Shown here piece by piece: positions 5,547-8,063 of a stretch of DNA of 8,063 nucleotides (the first letter of the stretch is position 1; each line of letters starts with the position of its first letter). The stretch spans positions 1 through 8,063 of the forward strand of contig CAZVXI010000147.1 in assembly GCA_964631295.1 (NCBI GenBank), written 5' to 3'. Below the pieces are notes generated by a model, which had not been told where the DNA came from, did not search any database, and saw only the letters and a list, made by a program, of their open reading frames with translations. A program made the position numbers and the translations under genes. This DNA comes from CAZVXI01 sp964631295. Lineage in GTDB: Bacteria; Planctomycetota; Phycisphaerae; Phycisphaerales; SM1A02.

Positions 5547-6797
5547 TCAATGCGGCGCGTCGACTGATTCGATCAGTCGATCGTCATCCGCGTCAGGCAT
5601 GAGATCATCCTTCCCTGGCTTGTCCAGCTTCGCCCAGCGATGGTGCGCATGCTCGATCAGAGCGCGCAAGCGCTCGGGTGTCACATCGGTCAGACGCGCC
5701 CATGCGCCTCGCTGTTTTCTGGCAGGCAGGAACAGGTGGTAACACATGAGTCCGAGCATCTCATGCTCTGGCTGCGCGAGCGTTGCGAGGTCAGTGCGGT
5801 ACTTTGCAGTGTCGCGCAGCAACTGGCAGGTGCGCTTTGCGTCGGCAGGTTCGATTTTGATCGCGACGTCGGCAATCTGCTGAATCGATCCTCCATGCAG
5901 CAGGAAGATGCGTGCGCGCTCCGTTTCCGTCGACTGCTGTACTGCAACAAACGAGAACGCGCCGGGTGCTGTTAACCATGCGTATTTGCTGCCGGTGATC
6001 GCACGGGCATCGTCGATCTGCCGTTTGATCAGTGCGGCTCGTTCGAAATCCTGTGAGGCTGCACACGCGTCCATCTCCTGTTGCTGCGCATCGATCCACT
6101 GCTCAGGCGGGTGAGATGCGAAAGCGATCGCGCAGCGTACTTGTTCGCGATACGCATCCATGGCAATCGAGCCATCGCATGGTGCCGGGCAACGGTGCAT
6201 TTCCTTATAGGCGCACGCGTTTGCATCGGGTGTCTGCACGAGGATGTGTCGGTACCTGCAGAGGTCGAATACTGCGTTGACGGCGTCGATGAACCGGCCG
6301 GCAGCATGCTTGTCGGGCAATGGGCCGAGGTATGCGCCCGCGCGACCGCTCGGAGGTGTGCCCGGATGCCGCGTCTTGGTGAACCAGGGATGCGTTGCGT
6401 CAGGATCGACGTGCACAAACCAGCCCTGCCAGCGATCCGCAGCCGCGGCAGCAGCATGGGGGAGCAATCGCTGCGCAAGTCTGAGCCACTCGACATCCGC
6501 CTCGAACTGACTGCCACATGCTCTCGCGTGAATCGCGCGCGTCAGTGATCGCCAGTCCGGGCTGCGGCTCGGGGCCTGCTCTCGGGGTTCTGAAGGTGGT
6601 GCGAGGCGGCGACGCGCAAGGCGGCGCACATCGGCCGAGACGGCAATCGCGAGCACGCGATCCTGTGCATCGCAGAAGACAGCCACGCCGCGATCGGAGG
6701 GCAGGATTGTCAAGTCTGTCGGCTCGGCGGTGTGGTCGCTCAAGCGCAGCGTGACTGGCAGGCCAATATCCGCGTTGCCGGGCTGATCGTCCGGCAC
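5547..6797 (-). CDS. UvrC-like protein with degenerate GIY-YIG domain and no endonuclease domain
   Basis: The 416-residue product aligns by eye with the N-terminal two thirds of excinuclease subunit UvrC. Residues 33-115 correspond to the GIY-YIG nuclease, but the GIY motif reads GVA (37-39) and YVG reads IAV (50-52), so both tyrosines are lost; Arg59 and Glu103 may be remnants. Residues 156-207 (AYLGPLPDKHAAGRFIDAVN onward) are the conserved post-nuclease region. Cys180, Cys195, Cys203 and Cys207 match the spacing of the four cysteines reported to hold an iron-sulfur cluster in UvrC. Residues 234-268 are a UVR motif (DFERAALIKRQI), the UvrB-contact element. The tail (270-416) has no RNase H-like domain or helix-hairpin-helix, whereas full UvrC has about 600 residues. 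The GTG at 6797 begins 4 bases after the FabZ-like stop; the frame is open to 6866. Incision activity is unlikely, and a UvrB-binding role is a guess. Confidence 0.82.
   Translation of the reverse strand: MPDDQPGNADIGLPVTLRLSDHTAEPTDLTILPSDRGVAVFCDAQDRVLAIAVSADVRRLARRRLAPPSEPREQAPSRSPDWRSLTRAIHARACGSQFEADVEWLRLAQRLLPHAAAAAADRWQGWFVHVDPDATHPWFTKTRHPGTPPSGRAGAYLGPLPDKHAAGRFIDAVNAVFDLCRYRHILVQTPDANACAYKEMHRCPAPCDGSIAMDAYREQVRCAIAFASHPPEQWIDAQQQEMDACAASQDFERAALIKRQIDDARAITGSKYAWLTAPGAFSFVAVQQSTETERARIFLLHGGSIQQIADVAIKIEPADAKRTCQLLRDTAKYRTDLATLAQPEHEMLGLMCYHLFLPARKQRGAWARLTDVTPERLRALIEHAHHRWAKLDKPGKDDLMPDADDDRLIESVDAPH
5560..5580. terminator. Stem-loop at the convergent gene junction (possible terminator)
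   Basis: TCGACTGAT (5560-5568) and ATCAGTCGA (5572-5580) are perfect 9-base arms around a 3-base loop. The element lies 25 bases past the stop of the plus-strand His-rich gene and inside the last codons of the UvrC-like gene. It is well placed to end the plus-strand transcript or block read-through between convergent genes. There is no T-run on either side, so it is not a classical intrinsic terminator. Confidence 0.45.
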
Positions 6798-6801
6798 GTC
6801 G

Positions 6802-7272
6802 TCACACCACCATGCCCGTGATCTGGGCTTCGAACGCGATCTCCCGGCCAACCCAGCCCTGCACATTGCAGATCATTCGACGTGGGTTGTACTTCACTTG
6901 TTGGCCCAGCAAGAGCAGTTCATCGCCCGGAACAACCTGTGAACGAAAGACGACGTCATCGCAGCGTGTGAAACCGAAGAACTTGTCGCTACCGCGCAGA
7001 CGGAACATCACGCTTGCGAGTTGGGCGCCTGCCTCAAGCATGAGGACGCCGGGCATCAGTGGTCGGCCGGGAATGTGATGCGGCACCCAGAACTCATCAT
7101 CGCGTACCTGCTTGGTGCCAAGCGCTTCGACGAGGTCATCACGAACCCAGAGCACCTTATCGAGTTGGCGCATTGGCCCACTTTGTGGGTTCATCTCGCC
7201 AATGCGCTCCGGCGAGATGGCAACGCCATCTCGGTTGATGGCAGAGATGTCAAAAAGTGGCGCGGTGGGCAC
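6802..7272 (-). CDS. FabZ-like 3-hydroxyacyl-ACP dehydratase (hotdog fold)
   Basis: The family removes water from 3-hydroxyacyl-ACP in fatty acid elongation. The signature is clear: FWVPHHIPGRPLMPGVLMLEAGAQ, with the active-site His66 and Glu80 spaced 14 residues apart as in FabZ. FRSQVVPGDELLLLGQ (109-124) is the usual following strand pair, and the protein ends FEAQITGMVV. I chose the GTG at 7272 (156 residues), which has GGAG nine bases upstream and gives an N-terminus PTAPLFDISAIN that suits planctomycete relatives as I recall them. An ATG at 7305 is in frame but lacks a ribosome site. The roughly 60 residues before the active site are longer than in short FabZ proteins. No acyl carrier protein or other fab gene is visible, so it may serve a special lipid rather than bulk synthesis. 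It probably shares an mRNA with the UvrC-like gene 4 bases downstream. Confidence 0.88.
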   Translation of the reverse strand: MPTAPLFDISAINRDGVAISPERIGEMNPQSGPMRQLDKVLWVRDDLVEALGTKQVRDDEFWVPHHIPGRPLMPGVLMLEAGAQLASVMFRLRGSDKFFGFTRCDDVVFRSQVVPGDELLLLGQQVKYNPRRMICNVQGWVGREIAFEAQITGMVV

Positions 7273-7377
7273 GCAACGTCGCTCCAGTCGCACTGCACGG
7301 ATCATGCAGGGTTTGTGCCGTCGCTCGTGACCGGCGTGTGCGACACTCGATCCAGCAATCGCTCGCTCGGTGGCCGC

Positions 7378-7557
7378 TCAGTCGTCCTTGCGAACATCGA
7401 GGACTTTCACGCGCACTTCCTGAGCAGCGTTCTTGATGTCCTGCATGGCTTTCCGCACCCGTGTGCCTGCGGCCTTGTTGCCGCCTTCGGCCTTCTGAAT
7501 ATCCTCGCCGGCCTCTTCGATGAGTTTGCGGAGTTGGTCGTACGCTTCCTGAATCAC
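7378..7557 (-). CDS. Histone H1-like (Hc1 family) DNA-associated protein, short form
   Basis: This 59-residue gene is easily missed because it is short and starts with GTG (7557); AAAGGG lies about 7 bases upstream and an in-frame stop lies further up. It begins VIQEAYDQLRKLIEEAGEDI and continues QKAEGGNKAAGTRVRKAMQD and then IKNAAQEVRVKVLDVRKDD. The KAE-GNKAA-RVR core matches the N-terminal helical domain of chlamydial Hc1, which compacts DNA, and similar proteins occur in planctomycetes. The basic Lys/Ala/Pro-rich tail of long Hc1 and Hc2 forms is absent. By my count there are 12 basic and 12 acidic residues, so the net charge is about zero. That makes strong non-specific DNA binding doubtful, and it may act as a coiled oligomer or partner of other proteins. 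Neighbours are a cysteine hydrolase upstream and the FabZ-like gene 105 bases downstream. Confidence 0.87.
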   Translation of the reverse strand: MIQEAYDQLRKLIEEAGEDIQKAEGGNKAAGTRVRKAMQDIKNAAQEVRVKVLDVRKDD

Positions 7558-7587
7558 GGCAGTCCCTTTCGAGAAATCGCTGCCTCT

Positions 7588-7609
7588 GTGATCGGGCAGG
7601 CCCGATCAC
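7588..7609. promoter_or_regulatory. Perfect 22-base palindrome upstream of the histone-like gene
   Basis: GTGATCGGGC (7588-7597) and GCCCGATCAC (7600-7609) are perfect 10-base arms around AG. The element lies 30 bases upstream of the histone-like GTG and 119 bases past the cysteine hydrolase stop. Near-contiguous arms suit an operator for a dimeric repressor or a leader hairpin. With no T-run on either side it is a poor terminator. The frame through it contains stops, so it is not coding. Confidence 0.6.
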
Positions 7610-7677
7610 GGGCAACACAATCCATAGGATGAACCCCGGATTATCCCCACTGAGGGCGCCTTGCGGGGCGAAATCAG

Positions 7678-7730
7678 CATATTTCTGACGATTGTTCGTG
7701 TGATGATAGGTGTGAAACCACCATATTTCT
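7678..7730. repeat. Direct repeat CATATTTCT in the AT-rich spacer
   Basis: CATATTTCT occurs at 7678-7686 and 7722-7730, with starts 44 bases apart (about four helical turns). The second copy overlaps the hydrolase stop. The first copy also forms a short hairpin, GAAAT/ATTTC (7670-7685). The spacer is clearly richer in A and T than the genes on either side, as expected of a promoter region for the histone-like gene. I could not identify a good -35/-10 pair. Confidence 0.3.
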
Positions 7731-8063
7731 ATTGCGCGACGGCTTTGGCAAGGTCCAGGCAGCGATTGAACGAGGCATGTCGCGCGTCGCCGAGCAGTTC
7801 GTACATGGCCGACATCACACCCGTGACGATGCCCCCGGCCTGCCGCATCCGTTCGTATGCAGGGGCGATCTGCTCCCGCTGGCCGGCCGAAACAGCATCA
7901 CAGCACACGAAGCACTGGTAGCCTGCCGCCTGCAAGTCCAGCACTGTCTGGAGGACGCACACGTGGGCCTCCAGCCCTGCGATAAGCACCGTGCCTCGCC
8001 GAACCTCGCTCAGCCCGCCGAGCACCATGTCGATCGCGGCACTGAACCGCGTCTTCTCGATTC
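7729..8063 (-). CDS. Isochorismatase-family cysteine hydrolase, C-terminal part only
   Basis: The gene enters from the right edge, and the last 110 residues are visible, ending with TAG at 7731-7729. The reading frame continues to the edge without a stop, so the Met at 8028 is internal. The visible part starts IEKTRFSAAI, where the Lys fits the catalytic lysine of the family. It then reads VLIAGLEAHVCVLQTVLDLQ, the core strand with the nucleophilic Cys in EAHVC. GYQCFVCCDAVSAG and ERMRQAGGIVTG follow as in the family. The catalytic Asp would lie near the missing N-terminus. Members hydrolyse amides or vinyl ethers such as isochorismate, nicotinamide and N-carbamoyl compounds. The EAHVCVLQT form is typical of uncharacterised ycaC/isochorismatase-domain proteins, so the substrate cannot be named. 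It is cytoplasmic, with no sign of a linked pathway in this window. Confidence 0.88.
   Translation of the reverse strand, partial: IEKTRFSAAIDMVLGGLSEVRRGTVLIAGLEAHVCVLQTVLDLQAAGYQCFVCCDAVSAGQREQIAPAYERMRQAGGIVTGVMSAMYELLGDARHASFNRCLDLAKAVAQ

Noticed and set aside
5029..5550. Minus-strand open frame of 173 codons over the His-rich gene
   Set aside because: It is the complement of the His-rich gene, and its Glu/Val repeats mirror the plus-strand FGHFH repeat. The plus strand has the ribosome site and signal peptide.
7250..7618. Minus-strand open frame of 122 codons across the histone-like gene
   Set aside because: It is Arg/Ser-rich and in a different frame from the histone-like protein, whose Hc1 core is unmistakable.

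Overview
The window looks like chromosomal DNA of a GC-rich bacterium, most likely of the Planctomycetota and perhaps the Phycisphaerae. This is an inference from several features seen together: a chlamydial/planctomycete-type histone H1-like (Hc1) protein, a FabZ-like dehydratase with an N-terminal lead-in ending in a 'PLFDISAI' stretch that I associate with planctomycetes, a secreted right-handed beta-helix protein, and a double-CxxC zinc ribbon protein. I see no rRNA, tRNA, transposase, phage gene or CRISPR array.

Almost everything is on the minus strand, so transcription runs from right to left. From the right edge: an isochorismatase-type cysteine hydrolase that is cut by the window end (7729-8063); a small histone H1-like gene with a GTG start (7378-7557), preceded by a perfect palindrome; a FabZ-like hotdog dehydratase (6802-7272); and, 4 bases after its stop, a UvrC-like protein (5547-6797). 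That protein keeps the UvrC cysteine cluster and UVR motif but has lost the GIY-YIG tyrosines and the RNase H-like endonuclease domain. A single plus-strand gene (5122-5535) encodes a small exported protein with a His/Phe-rich tail and converges on the UvrC-like gene.

Further left is a translationally coupled pair: a class I mannose-6-phosphate isomerase (4001-5032), whose stop overlaps the start of an exported beta-helix protein (2793-4004) as ATGA. Then comes a regulatory pair: an ECF-type sigma factor (2073-2642) followed by a single-pass membrane protein that is probably its anti-sigma factor (961-2004). An unrecognised Ala/Gln/Pro-rich small protein (438-791) and the start of a zinc-ribbon protein (1-206, cut by the left edge) complete the window.

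How the genes work together is only partly visible. The sigma/anti-sigma pair is a conventional envelope-signal switch. The manA/beta-helix pair suggests sugar or polysaccharide metabolism. The fabZ-like/uvrC-like pair probably shares one mRNA without an obvious functional link. The items most worth a second look are the catalytically degenerate UvrC paralogue, the charge-neutral, tail-less histone-like protein with its upstream palindrome, and the His-rich exported protein. Several genes here start with GTG, which affects where gene starts are called.
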